64,000 nucleotides of DNA, taken from assembly GCA_013396755.1 (NCBI GenBank), contig VWZF01004022.1:588294-652293 (forward strand), read 5' to 3'. Each line of letters begins with the position of its first letter. Within the stretch, counting starts at the first letter, position 1. The notes below the pieces were generated by a model, which was given only the letters and a program-made list of their open reading frames with translations, did no database searches and was not told the origin of the DNA. The translations under genes were made by a program, and so were the position numbers. This DNA is from Sclerurus mexicanus (taxonomy: Eukaryota > Chordata > Aves > Passeriformes > Furnariidae). Positions 1 to 11,723 of the stretch are shown piece by piece.

Positions 1-3000
1 ACATTGAAAGGTAACACTTTCTTCAGGGTGTCTGACAAGTATACCACAGTATAGAAAGTATTCCTGTATTCCTCTGGGAAGAAACACCTGGATTCTGCGG
101 TTGCTTCTATAGAATATTAATGCAATTAATATACTTCCATTTAACATTTGTTGCATCCCCATTCTAAGACAGTGGGGGATTTCTTGGAGCTGTTCCACTT
201 ACATTAAGAAGTTGAAAATGCTCTTTATAGCCGGGACATCTGTTATTAGGTGGTGTTAATGAATAAGTTTTTAGGGAGCTTAGGGAGAAGGTGGAGGAGG
301 AAACTGGGAGGTTGTTAGAACGTAAGGGGCAGGTTTGCTGCCATATTAAGAGCACAACTGATATAAAAATATAAGCTTTACAAGTAAAATATGGTGCTGA
401 CCTCAAGAAAATGGAAACATTGTCCAACTTAAGTACCTTTGCTGTCACTCTGTGCCTTTTTTGATACAGGCCTGTACATGCTGCCAATGGGAATACCTGC
501 AGAGGTGTAGCAACTCCTGTTTAATACTTACTACAAAATACCTGTTGGTTCAGTCAGGCACCTGTGTGGGAACTGCTGTCCTTGGTGTGCCCTTTGAGGG
601 AAGCATTCCGAGTCTTCCTGTCCCACCTGGGATCAAACACACAGGCCCACAGAAAAGTGGGTTGGGGGGCAGGTTGGCTCTCCCTCCTCTGGGCTGAGTG
701 AGCAGCTACATGAAAAAGTATGAATTTTCACTGTGCTGTTACAGGGGAATAAAACACTCACCCTTTGCTGGGAATGTTAAGGACCTGGTCAGATGTGTGG
801 AAGATTATTCTGAACCTTGCGTGGGATAACATAAGAAATTGATCCTAAAATGACAGGGTTTGAGTGTACAGCATTGTATGTTTGTTCTGCCATTCTTGCC
901 TTGTTTTCAGAAGGGCTGGAGCCTGGCAGCCACAGCAGCAGGAATCTTTACCAGGAGGATTTTTTGCACAGCTTCTCCACCACGGGACGGTTGTGGAAAT
1001 CGTGTAACTGGATGTGTGTTTTATGACAGCAGTGCTAAATTGCTGTTAGCAACTGTAGGCAGTGCTCTTGGATGATTTTACCTTAATTGGCACGGGACTT
1101 TGTGCTGGGTATGTTCTGTGCAAGTCAGAGCATTCAGCTTTCTTTTGTTAAGCCAAAAAAAAGGCAGCCCAGTCTGCAGCTGGTAGAGCCAATGTCTGCA
1201 TGGAATAAATGATCTTTGAAGAAGCTTTTCAGTGAAACAGAGTACAAAACAGAAGTGAGTCTGAAGGAAATCAGTAGCATCAGTTAAGTGGTACATTTCT
1301 ACCTCAGTATTGACTAAATAATGTCATTTTTAAAAAGCCAAAACAAACAGCCCCCAAAAGCCCCTACAAATAAACAACAAAAAACCGAACACCAGCACCC
1401 CCCCGCCCCCTGCCCCAGCACATCCTAATTCATCTGGCAGACCAGGAAAAAAAATTGACTCTTGTGTCATCTTAGAAAAACAGTGCAGGTCTTGTTATAA
1501 TAAGACTCTAATGATTTTCTGGTTTTAAAAGTGGTTGGTTTTGCTTTGCTGAAATACCTGAAGAATTGTGAGAGAGCATATATTAACTGCCACCATTATT
1601 TTGTGATACATCTAATTACAGGAATCTCAGTCTAAAATGTTGAAAGCAATATTAAAACACTGTAAGGTTAAAGTAGAGGGAACAGAAACCTCCATGAAAA
1701 AAAAGGGTGAGCAATGTTAAAATGAGCAAATGTGAATTCAGGCTTTGAAATGTCCAGCTAAATATTAAAGCAACAAGTCAGTGCTGAAAATAAGAAGAGA
1801 TTTTTGAACCAGGTTTAGCCTTTCCAATGTAATTGGACAGGTTTGTGCTCTGGCAGTTTTCTTAATGAACATACACTCAATACATTGAATATATTCCTAT
1901 AGGAATGTATGGGAACCTCATTCCTAATGAGAGGAAGGGTACCAGAGGGATTTTTCTGGGTGTTGAGAGCTAGTCTCTCGTTCAGGATGGAAGGTTTAAC
2001 AAAATTATGTAGCTGGGCTTCTGAACTGGAGGCCACTGACCTGGTGCAGCAGCAGCTGTCACTGCTAATGGCCATTAGCCAGTTAAATCACTCAAGACCA
2101 AGACGCACTTGATCACAGCAGTGATAAAAGCTCTTCATTTCCTATTTAGAAGAGCCCTGTTTGTTTGAACCACCCTCAGAAAGGCTCTGGGTCTTGTTTC
2201 GGTGTTTTTGAAGTGTAGTTTGACTTTCTGTTGCCATGGGTTCTCTCTTCTTGTCTCAAACAACTCAGCCTCCTTTTTCTTTGCAATAGGCTGACATACT
2301 TTTGCCACTTAGCTACAAATTGAAGCATTTCTTTAAAAATAGTTAGGACATCAAAATAAGAGGTGAACACATCTGTGTGGTTTTATTTCAATAATTACAA
2401 GATACTTGCTTATAAGTGGGTACATCCTGAGTGCTGTACTGAAGTCAGTGAAGTTTTATAAGCTGTTTGGATTGTGTGTATAAATTGTTAACCAATTTGT
2501 TTGCTTTCTTGCTCAGAGTTTGTACTCACACATTTTCTGACTGCAATTTCATTAAAAAATCAGGTATGAGAACTGATTGATTTTTATGGGTTTTCTTCCC
2601 CTAGAGGTTGGATAAAATGCTTTTACTACACTGCCTTGAAGCTGAATGTATCTAAGACTTCATTTTATGAAATGAAAATATCCACTCTGCTAGTCCTGTT
2701 GCAGATTGACATCTATGTGTGTTTTTCCTATGAATCCAGGTTATTTTTGATCCAAGTGCAAGCTTCATCTTCAGTGCAAAGGGTCTGTTGTGGCTTGTGC
2801 CAGCAGAATGCAGTTGTCGTCATTGCAAAGAAGTATAATAACCTTAAATGAAATGAGCAATTTAACCAATTAATGTCTTTCTATGTACTTCAGCATAATT
2901 AAGTCTGCTCTTTTTTTTTATCTCCCTTTTCCTGCCCCTCTCATGTATTGACTGCAGTGTTGCAGCATGGAAGGAACCTTGGCGACTGTTGTAGATATGC

Positions 3001-5868
3001 CTGGGCTTTGTCTGGGCGCATTTTCTGCATGGGAGTTGATTTTACCACTGGTAAAACACAGGTCTCATAGGTCTGAAGTTCCAGTCTATGAAGATTTTGG
3101 GAGCATCCCTCCAAAATCCACTTCTTCCGCTGGCAAGAGCACAGGGAAATCAACATAAAACGTTCATTAGGTATGGCCTGAAACCTCAAAATCATTGAAG
3201 TGAGAGGTGGTTTTGTAACTGGTATTGATCCCACCCCCCCTGCCAAGTTCTCACGTGCAGTCTAAAAGTCTTTGCTGTGGGCAACATGCTGCTGTTTCAG
3301 GAAATGGAATTTATTTGTTCTTTCAAAGAAGCAATATCAATAAAAAATGATGATCATCATGGCCTTTATGGGCAAACACTAGACAGGGTTATCTTGCAGT
3401 GGGGTATAAAGATGATGAAGTATTTGCAGGGAGGAGCTTATTTGGCTAAAGCTGGGGCAGTTTTAGGTAAGTTTTAGGTTTTCCATGCATTCCAAAATCA
3501 GCACAGCACAGAGTTCACAGCTTTTTAAAGTCAGTGTTATCTGTGAGTCAAGGCAAACACTTCTGGAACAAAGCAAGGCATGCAGTGGTAACCTTTAAAG
3601 AGAGTCAGAGCTGCTTAGGGCAGAGGTGAGCAGGTGAGGAGGAGATCACAGTGCCTGGTACGTGGAGTGGGACAGTGTGGATTGAGACACTGCGGTCACA
3701 GCCACTGCATTAAACTCTTGGAGCAGACAGACCCGTATAAAACCCCTTCTGCAATGCTGCTCACAGGATCCTTCTTTGTATCCTGCAGTAAAACCGGCTT
3801 GGAATTGAAAGCCATTGGCAGGTTTGGGGCTTGCCAGGGAAACAGGAAGAGAAGCTGAGGTTATAACCAGTGTCTTAAGCAGGATTTCCACTTATTGAAG
3901 TTGGTCTCTGAAAGCAGGAAAAATAAACTTTGGGAAGGAATGAGAAAATAGTTTTTGTGTACATTTCGGGATACCTTATTGATGAGTGCCTAGAGCAAGA
4001 GATCATGCTTAAAAAATTATTAAACTGCAAATAAATTGGTGCCCAGGTAGATATGCCACTTATCACATGAGCCCTCAAAGATTCTGGCATCATCATCTGC
4101 TTGTGCAGCTCCTAAACTTGACAAAGTGGTTATTTTTATTCCAGTCCGATCTGGTCTGGGGGCTGCACCTCCTGGAAGCTGGGAAATGTGCAGCAGGTTA
4201 TGTTAAAATCCGCAGTATATGTTGGTTTGTGAGAGATTTAAATGATGTGGTAACATGTCATTGTAGCATGGGGCTGGAGGAAATTATGGATGTGGAAATT
4301 CTGCTCATTAATCTGATGAGGAAACCCTGGCCCGAGCTCCTTGCAGTGCAGGACTTTTGAGATGTAGAAAGCACCCTCCTGCTTCTTGGTTGCTTTTGCC
4401 AGAGGAATGTTTATAAACTTTAAGTCTAGTCCATTAAAGGCAAATATTTAATGTAGCTGCAGGTCCTACTCCAAGCCTGTCATTACCCTTCAGTCCTGTG
4501 TTTTTGTCTATTTCCTACATTCCTGTTGATTTGCAAACCACAAGAGAAATAGACTCTGTAAGCCAAACCTGTGGTTCAAATGCAGAAGGAAAACCAACTC
4601 AAAAAAACAGGTGAGCAAGCACTGTTTTCTTGACCATTTCATTAGCTATTGTGTTAAACGTTCCTTACAACAGGGAGAAGAAGTTCACAGAAGCAATTTG
4701 GAAGGGTCTTTCCAGCCCCAGTCATGTGTGCCCTCCACTTCCCTCCTGCTGACACGTGTCTTGGGTGACTTTGTGCTCAGTCACACTGAAAAGCTTGGGC
4801 TGGGTGTTTTATTACTTGCTAAAGTGCCTGTGGAAAAGAAATGAGCAGCTGGAGGTGAGGGACAAGGGTAGGCCTTGGTGACAGAGGGGATTAGCTTGGG
4901 CTGAATCTCATGAAGCTGCACGCCCAGAGCAGGGTTTCTGCCCTCTTCTGCTCTGGATGCGTCCTGTAGTGTTACTTCTGTGTCAGGTCAAGTGTGAAAA
5001 TGTGTCCTGTGAGCTGGGTGTGCAGATCCTGAGCCAAGCGGGGCCCATTTGAATGTGGCTCTTTGATGGAACAAGGGCTGCTGACAGGGGAGCTGCTTGT
5101 GGAGCACAGCCAAAGGTTCTGCCCAGCTTCAGGGACCTGGCAGCATCGTTAAAATCAATGGGACCGCTTCAGGGGCTTAAACTTAAGCGTGTGCATAAAG
5201 TTTTACAGGATCACAGCCCAACAGCATAAACTCTTCAGGACTTGTTTTCAATGTGTGTTCCACAAGCCCCTTATCGTGTTCCCGGGTGCTGTAGAGTGAT
5301 AAGTAATAAATTCTGCCTGTGGGATGAAACCCAAGTTTTGGGTTGCTTGGCTGTTTCTGTGCACACAGCATGCTGGTGGCAGCAGCAGTGCTCGGAGACC
5401 TGGGAGGTGGTGACAGTCCCCCTGTGACCTCAGTATGTGGGAGCTTGGCAAACATCACCCCCATGGTCCCCTTCTCCTCAATCTTTCTGCAAAGGAGATG
5501 CCAAAACCTGCCCTGCAACATGCCAGGAGGAGGAGGAGGCAGGCTAGTCGCACACAAGGGGCACATGGCTGCAAAATTAGGAGGCAAACCTGATTGCAGC
5601 CAGCAAGAACCTGCGCAGGCGTGCCCTGACTAATGGCACATGCTGAGCATTTGCCCTCGGCTGTGCCCAGCTGTTGCAAAACGTGGAATACGTAAAAATT
5701 TTTTTGCGAAAGGATGTCCTTTGATGTTTGATCTTACTTTCAAGGCTGTGAACGCTCCACTCTGGCTGTGACGAGGCCCGAGGCTTTCCTTTCCTTTGCT
5801 TTTGCTGTGATGTCTATTTTTTTTTAGCCACTTTCTCTCCGCGTGCATGTGGCGTTGCCCCGCAGGAG
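1..5868. other. Upstream flank, no recognised gene
   Basis: All six frames hold only short open frames with no recognisable protein family, and I see no chain of exons with matching phases. In mammals SAMM50 lies upstream of PARVB on the same strand, so this may be intergenic or include SAMM50 3' UTR, but I could not find SAMM50 coding sequence. There is an A/C-rich low-complexity stretch at about 1330-1425. Composition is ordinary until about 5.8 kb, where GC content rises sharply. Confidence 0.6.
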
Positions 5869-6150
5869 GGTGATGCTCCGGGATGATGCTCAGGGTGATG
5901 CCCCAGGTGATGCTCGGGGTGGTGCTCTGGGATGATGCTCAGGGTGATGCCCCAGGTGATGCTCGGGGTGGTGCTCCGGGATGATGCTCAGGGTGATGCC
6001 CCAGGTGATGCTCGGGGTGGTGCTCCAGACGACGCTCAGGGTGATGCCCCAGGTGATGCTCGGGGTGGTGCTCGGGGATGATGCTCAGGGTGATGCCCCA
6101 GGTGATGCTCGGGGTGGTGCTCCAGACGACGCCCCAGGTGATGCTCCAGC
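5869..6150. repeat. 48-49 bp tandem repeat built from a degenerate 12-mer
   Basis: Units start at 5885, 5934, 5983, 6031, 6080 and 6128, giving periods of 49, 49, 48, 49 and 48 bp; the last copy is truncated. Each unit consists of four 12-mers related to TGATGCTCAGGG, TGATGCCCCAGG, TGATGCTCGGGG and TGGTGCTCCGGG, sometimes with one extra base. The array is therefore a two-level repeat: a 12-mer diverged first and a block of four was then amplified. Units starting at 6031 and 6128 share a GAC-for-GAT change and follow CCAGAC, so they form a subtype that alternates with the others. The array directly abuts the GC-rich putative promoter. Confidence 0.9.
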
Positions 6151-6159
6151 CGGGTGCGG

Positions 6160-6295
6160 GCTCTCGGGGCGGGGGCTCGGGGGGTGTCCCCGTCCCGTCC
6201 CGTCCCTCCTCCCGCGCACTTCCCGGCCGTGGCAGGGCGCTGTGTCCGCCGGCAGCGCTCCCGGTCCGCCCCCAGCTCCGGCTCGCCCGCCTCTC
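6160..6295 (+). promoter_or_regulatory. CpG-rich putative PARVB promoter segment with GC box
   Basis: This segment is very GC- and CpG-rich and carries an Sp1-type GC box (GGGGCGGGGG, 6166-6175) followed by C-rich stretches. I see no TATA box. It ends at the assembly gap. As the only strong CpG block upstream of PARVB exon 2, it is the best candidate for the promoter and 5' UTR. That is inference from composition and position; no transcript start can be read from sequence alone. Confidence 0.45.
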
Positions 6296-6750
6296 NNNNN
6301 NNNNNNNNNNNNNNNNNNNNNNNNNNNNNNNNNNNNNNNNNNNNNNNNNNNNNNNNNNNNNNNNNNNNNNNNNNNNNNNNNNNNNNNNNNNNNNNNNNNN
6401 NNNNNNNNNNNNNNNNNNNNNNNNNNNNNNNNNNNNNNNNNNNNNNNNNNNNNNNNNNNNNNNNNNNNNNNNNNNNNNNNNNNNNNNNNNNNNNNNNNNN
6501 NNNNNNNNNNNNNNNNNNNNNNNNNNNNNNNNNNNNNNNNNNNNNNNNNNNNNNNNNNNNNNNNNNNNNNNNNNNNNNNNNNNNNNNNNNNNNNNNNNNN
6601 NNNNNNNNNNNNNNNNNNNNNNNNNNNNNNNNNNNNNNNNNNNNNNNNNNNNNNNNNNNNNNNNNNNNNNNNNNNNNNNNNNNNNNNNNNNNNNNNNNNN
6701 NNNNNNNNNNNNNNNNNNNNNNNNNNNNNNNNNNNNNNNNNNNNNNNNNN
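6296..6750. other. Assembly gap of 455 N
   Basis: All bases are N. Both flanks are extremely GC-rich (CTCGCCCGCCTCTC before, CCGCGGCGCCGGCTTCGGGG after), a usual cause of sequencing dropout. The real length is unknown. The first coding exon of PARVB, about 37 codons in human, was not found elsewhere in the window and may lie here. Open frames that cross the gap are artefacts. Confidence 0.98.
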
Positions 6751-6792
6751 CCGCGGCGCCGGCTTCGGGGCCGGGCCCGGCATCGGGACCGG

Positions 6793-8209
6793 GCGGTCCC
6801 CGGATCTCTGGGGATGGTCGATGGCGATGGGGCAGGGACAGCCGGGCGGTCCCCGGATCTCTGGGGATGGTTACGGCGATGGGGCAGGGACAGCCGGGCG
6901 GTCCCCGGATCTCTGGGGATGGTCGATGGCGATGGGGCAGGGACAGCCGGGCGGTCCCCGGATCTCTGGGGATGGTTACGGCGATGGGGCAGGGACAGCC
7001 GGGCGGTCCCCGGATCTCTGGGGATGGTTACGGCGATGGGGCAGGGACAGCCGGGCGGTCCCCGGATCTCTGGGGATGGTTACGGCGATGGGGCAGGGAC
7101 AGCCGGGCGGTCCCCGGATCTCTGGGGATGGTTACGGCGATGGGGCAGGGACAGCCGGGCGGTCCCCGGATCTCTGGGGATGGTTACGGCGATGGGGCAG
7201 GGACAGCCGGGCGGTCCCCGGATCTCTGGGGATGGTTACGGCGATGGGGCAGGGACAGCCGGGCGGTCCCCGGATCTCTGGGGATGGTTACGGCGATGGG
7301 GCAGGGACAGCCGGGCGGTCCCCGGATCTCTGGGGATGGTTACGGCGATGGGGCAGGGACAGCCGGGCGGTCCCCGGATCTCTGGGGATGGTTACGGCGA
7401 TGGGGCAGGGACAGCCGGGCGGTCCCCGGATCTCTGGGGATGGTCGATGGCGATGGGGCAGGGACAGCCGGGCGGTCCCCGGATCTCTGGGGATGGTTAC
7501 GGCGATGGGGCAGGGACAGCCGGGCGGTCCCCGGATCTCTGGGGATGGTTACGGCGATGGGGCAGGGACAGCCGGGCGGTCCCCGGATCTCTGGGGATGG
7601 TTACGGCGATGGGGCAGGGACAGCCGGGCGGTCCCCGGATCTCTGGGGATGGTTACGGCGATGGGGCAGGGACAGCCGGGCGGTCCCCGGATCTCTGGGG
7701 ATGGTTACGGCGATGGGGCAGGGACAGCCGGGCGGTCCCCGGATCTCTGGGGATGGTTACGGCGATGGGGCAGGGACAGCCGGGCGGTCCCCGGATCTCT
7801 GGGGATGGTTACGGCGATGGGGCAGGGACAGCCGGGCGGTCCCCGGATCTCTGGGGATGGTTACGGCGATGGGGCAGGGACAGCCGGGCGGTCCCCGGAT
7901 CTCTGGGGATGGTTACGGCGATGGGGCAGGGACAGCCGGGCGGTCCCCGGATCTCTGGGGATGGTTACGGCGATGGGGCAGGGACAGCCGGGCGGTCCCC
8001 GGATCTCTGGGGATGGTTACGGCGATGGGGCAGGGACAGCCGGGCGGTCCCCGGATCTCTGGGGATGGTCGATGGCGATGGGGCAGGGGCAGCCGGGCGG
8101 TCCCCGGATCTCTGGGGATGGTTACGGCGATGGGGCAGGGACAGCCGGGCGGTCCCCGGATCTCTGGGGATGGTTACGGCGATGGGGCAGGGACAGCCGG
8201 GCGGTCCCC
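6793..8209. repeat. Minisatellite, 27 units of 52/53 bp plus a partial unit
   Basis: Units begin with GCGGTCCCCGGATCTCTGGG. There are 23 units of 52 bp and four of 53 bp; together they account exactly for the 1,408 bp between the first unit start (6793) and the partial last copy (8201). The 53-bp units are numbers 1, 3, 13 and 25 (starts 6793, 6898, 7419, 8044) and carry TCGATGG in place of TTACGG. Unit 25 also has an A-to-G change. Otherwise the copies look identical. Each unit has about five CpGs and four runs of three or more G on the + strand. No stop codon occurs in any forward frame, so long repetitive open frames appear that are not genes. It lies next to the putative promoter, most likely in intron 1. 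Confidence 0.97.
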
Positions 8210-11200
8210 AGCCTGGAATCCTCGGTGTGGGGCGGCCATTCATCGGGCTCGGCCGCTCCCAGCGCCGCTGCCGGGCTGTGCCCTTGGAAGGGAAGCCCCG
8301 ATCCCGCTGCGGGACAAACTTCAGCCGACCGAGGAGACCGCGGGCATCATCTCTTTCCCCAAGCCTGAGCGCCGAGGAAGCCACGAGGGAACGATTGAGT
8401 CCACCTGTGTTTCCTTGCGGGTCCGCTTCATCCATAGCTCTGTGTTGGTTCCTTGCCCGGAGTGATTTTCATAACCAGGTGCATCCAGCCGAGCTGCTTC
8501 ACTCCTGAGTGCCGGGATTCCTCACGGATGCCCTTGCACCGAGAGGAGATGCTCCCTTGTGCACCCACCTCTGCCCGACCCGCCCCCTCCCCAGCTGTGC
8601 CCTGGCGTGGGCACATCTGGGAGGTGTCCCGGGAGCCACCTGCTCGCCCGGGGCTGTGCAGGGATGGCACCGCTCGCCTGGGCTCACGAGTTGGTTGTTG
8701 CTGGTGTGGAGAGGGGGTGTCTCACCGTCAGGCTTGATAAAGGTGGTCTGGCCCTGAATACACAAAGTGTAGCCTTTCTCCAGGGATGGTGTACACTGTT
8801 CTCCTCAGCTTCCAGCTGGCCAGATGCTGGTTTCTGCAGAGAAACTCTTCCTCTGCGTTATCCCAGACTCCTGCCATCTCCTAGCAGGAAATCTGGGTCT
8901 CCTAGCAGGAAAGCTGGATGTCCTTGCCTCGTGGCCTAATGCACTTTTGACTTTCTGGCTGGTTAAAACTGGCCTTGGTTTTGTTCTGGTGTTTGATGGG
9001 TGTAGTGGAGGGATGTAATTCATATTTCAGCCTCCCTTCAGCTGGCTGCTGAGCGCATGTTTTGCCCATATTGAGCCTGTGAATTGCCAGCAGCATTAAT
9101 GAGGCGGCTTTTTAAATATTTAAAAATAAAATACTGGGCCTTGAAACCTGGAAATTGCTTCCCTTTTATTCCGCTGGCTCTTTTGGTGTGGCTTACTGGA
9201 ATTTCCTTCATTATCTATTTTTAATCAAGTTTCTCTGACGTGGTTCTGCTGAGGAGCAGCAGCAGAAGCAGGTGTGCCTTTCTGAGATGATCTCGCTTGC
9301 TTCCGAAGGAAGGTGGTGGAAAAAACTCATGTCCAGCTGGGATGCCGAGCACATGATCTGAAAGAGTGTAGTTCATTCAGATGTGGCTTCAAGGCTGAAG
9401 TAGGCTGGCAGCGTCCCTTCTTAAATGAGACATTTCAGCATCACTTGGGGATGTTTTTGAGGTGACAAAAGTCATTTTGCTGAGTTTGCCTGTTGTTTTA
9501 CCTACTGGTGTGGCCAGGGCTCCTCTTGGCAATGGAAGGACCCGTTCTGGTTGCTTGGTGGGCAACTCCCTCCGTGGTAATGTGAAGCATGACAGTCATG
9601 CTTCTGTCAGGGCTACAGGGAGGAAACTGAAACACGTGAGGCAGCTTTTAGTTTGAGTTTTCCTCCCAGTCTGAAAATGTGAAGGGAGGAGGGACCCGCC
9701 TGCAAGCCACAGGCTGGTTGGGTGTGACATCCTGTGGTTCTTCAGGTGACACTGTGAGGGAAAAGGGCTTTTTACCCTTTGTGGGGCAGCTCTCACACCG
9801 CAGCTGCCCAGGGAATGGCTGTGGAACTGGAGGGGAGCAAGGGATAAGGAGTGATGAGCTGGTGGGATTCTCTCCAGAGGGGAGAGAGGCTGGTCCATGG
9901 TTTGTGGTAGGACCTGGGCAAATTCCAGTGCAAGAAACTGAACCTTTTTATGTGAGTGTGGAGCAGAAATAAACTGGGAGCTCACCTGAGTGGCGTTCCT
10001 TGAGTTGATAGTCCCTATAGGAGCCATATGGTCAGTGTTTCTCGTGAGCTGGGGAACTGCTCTGCCCTTGGGAATTCCCTCGTTGTCTGCTGGTTTTGCC
10101 CGAGGGGACCAGCAGAGGTCAGAGCGATCTTCCCAGAGTAAATCCTGCCGACTCCACAATGGGAATGCTGCTTGCTCGTTTGCCACAGCCCCGAAGCATC
10201 CTCTGCCCTGCCTCTGCCAGCAGGGAGAGCAAAGCAGCCCCAGGGCTCTCCATACCTTCTGCTTGCTTTCCCCTGTTGTGTTGCAGCTCTCACCATCCCA
10301 GCTGTGTTCATATCCCATAACCTGGTCTGTGCAAGAGCTGAAATCCAGCTGAAGTCCACTTATATTAATACTTTTCCTTTTTGTGCACAACTTCTGAGCC
10401 GTGCAGCTCAAAAGGTCCTGAAACTTTCCTTTGGCACTTAACACGGTTTTAATTTCTTTAATCATAGGTAGAAGCCACATCATAAGCAGCCATAATATGG
10501 CACTACCAAGGCATGAGCAACTAAATTTAAATTTGGTTTGGGTTTTTTTTTGGCTAACTACTTCATAACATGCTGCAGTGTGTTTTTAGAGAGGCTGTGT
10601 TGGGAGAGGAGGGTTCATCCAGCTCATCAAGGCAACCAGTGTGAACTCCTACCCTTGCTTTATGAGGCAAGGGCGAGTGAAGTTCAGAAGTATTGGTGAT
10701 AGACACTGTGGCAGCATTTGAAATGGGTATTTCAACATGTAAGCAGCTATTGCTTTAGCAGTGTTGCAGGACATGATGCTTCGCGGGTGTAGGTGGGGTG
10801 GGCTAAGCGTGGTCCAATGCATCAGTGTTTTAAGTCAAATTCTATGTGTTGCTTCACTGTTCGAGGAAGACTTTGAATTTCTGTCTCAAACCTCTGCTTA
10901 ACACTGTTACACCTTAAACTTGTGTTTCTGAATGTTTATGGCTGAACAGACTTTTTGAGCAGCCCCTGTTGCTCATGGGGGAGGCTTTTTTCCCCCTGGT
11001 TTCCTATGGAAGTGAGGGTGAGTGATCTCACTGTCTGTTTGGCTCCTCCCTTCCTCTTCCTTCCCAGGAATACTTTTAAACCGTAGTTTGGCTAAAGATG
11101 CCCCTGAGAGAAAAGTCTTGATGATTATTAGTGACTGCAGGTTGTGTCAAAATGGGTCACCAGTGAGTATAGAAACACCTTAGTGGAGTCCAGTGAGTAT

Positions 11201-11499
11201 AGAAACACCTTAGCGGAGTCCTGCAGAAGGAAAAGCAGATGAGCTCAACCCTTCCATGCTATTGGAGAGCCCACACGGGAGGGACTTGGCCAGGGAAAGG
11301 ACAGGAAAGGCCAGGGGAGAGCTCTGCATGGACATGTGTGTACTTAATCCTGCAATCAGTCGTGACAAATATCCTTAGAAAAGTGGGATGTGTCACTTCC
11401 AGTGCTCTGTGACCACTTGTACTTCTCCCTCCCTTTTAGGCTGTGTGGAAATCTGCAAAAGTTTGCCTGATGTTACTGTTATGTAGCCCTGTCTTGGTG
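8210..11499. other. Probable PARVB intron 1, first part
   Basis: The segment stays CpG-rich to about 8.46 kb and then becomes ordinary. A short tandem duplication with 21-bp period lies near 8878-8918 (two copies of TCTCCTAGCAGGAAA). An 888-bp open frame on the minus strand (9596-10483) resembles no family I know. At 11161-11220 a 30-bp block is duplicated in tandem with one mismatch. I see no exon here. Confidence 0.5.
11161..11220. repeat. 30-bp tandem duplication
   Basis: Positions 11161-11190 and 11191-11220 are the same 30-mer, starting CAGTGAGTATAGAAACACCT, with a single T/C difference at the 24th base. The near identity points to a recent local duplication. Confidence 0.95.
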
Positions 11500-11723
11500 T
11501 ATCTGAGGTTTCCATTAGGAATTAGGAAGAAATTTTTCATGGTGAGGATGGGGAGCCCCTGGCACAGGTTGCCCAGAGAAGCTGAGGCTGTCCCATCCTG
11601 GAAGATTGGACAGGGCTTGGAGTAACCTGGACTAGTGGAAGGTGTCCCTGCCCACTGCAGGGGGCTGGAATGAGATGATCTTTAGGGTCCCTTCCAACCC
11701 AAACCATTCTATGATTCTATGAT
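11500..11723 (+). mobile_element. CR1 retrotransposon, 3' end fragment
   Basis: The segment reads like the conserved 3' end of avian CR1. It has a TTAGGAAGAAATTTTTCA-like start, a GGTTGCCCAGAGAAGCTG block, then CTTCCAACCCAAACCATTCT, and it ends in the short tandem ATTCTATG/ATTCTATGATC typical of CR1 tails. It is 5' truncated, as most CR1 copies are, and has no coding capacity. Confidence 0.92.

Noticed and set aside
1..5868. Last exon of SAMM50 expected upstream from mammalian synteny
   Set aside because: I could not find its C-terminal coding sequence; it may lie before the window.
6085..6783. 232-codon minus-strand open frame
   Set aside because: Most of it is N; the rest is GC-rich low-complexity sequence.
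6793..8209. CRISPR-like array
   Set aside because: Units are directly adjacent with no unique spacers, and the genome is avian.
5981..8508. Three overlapping ~790-codon forward open frames
   Set aside because: They cross 455 unknown bases and then read the 52-bp minisatellite, which lacks stops in every forward frame. No protein family is involved.
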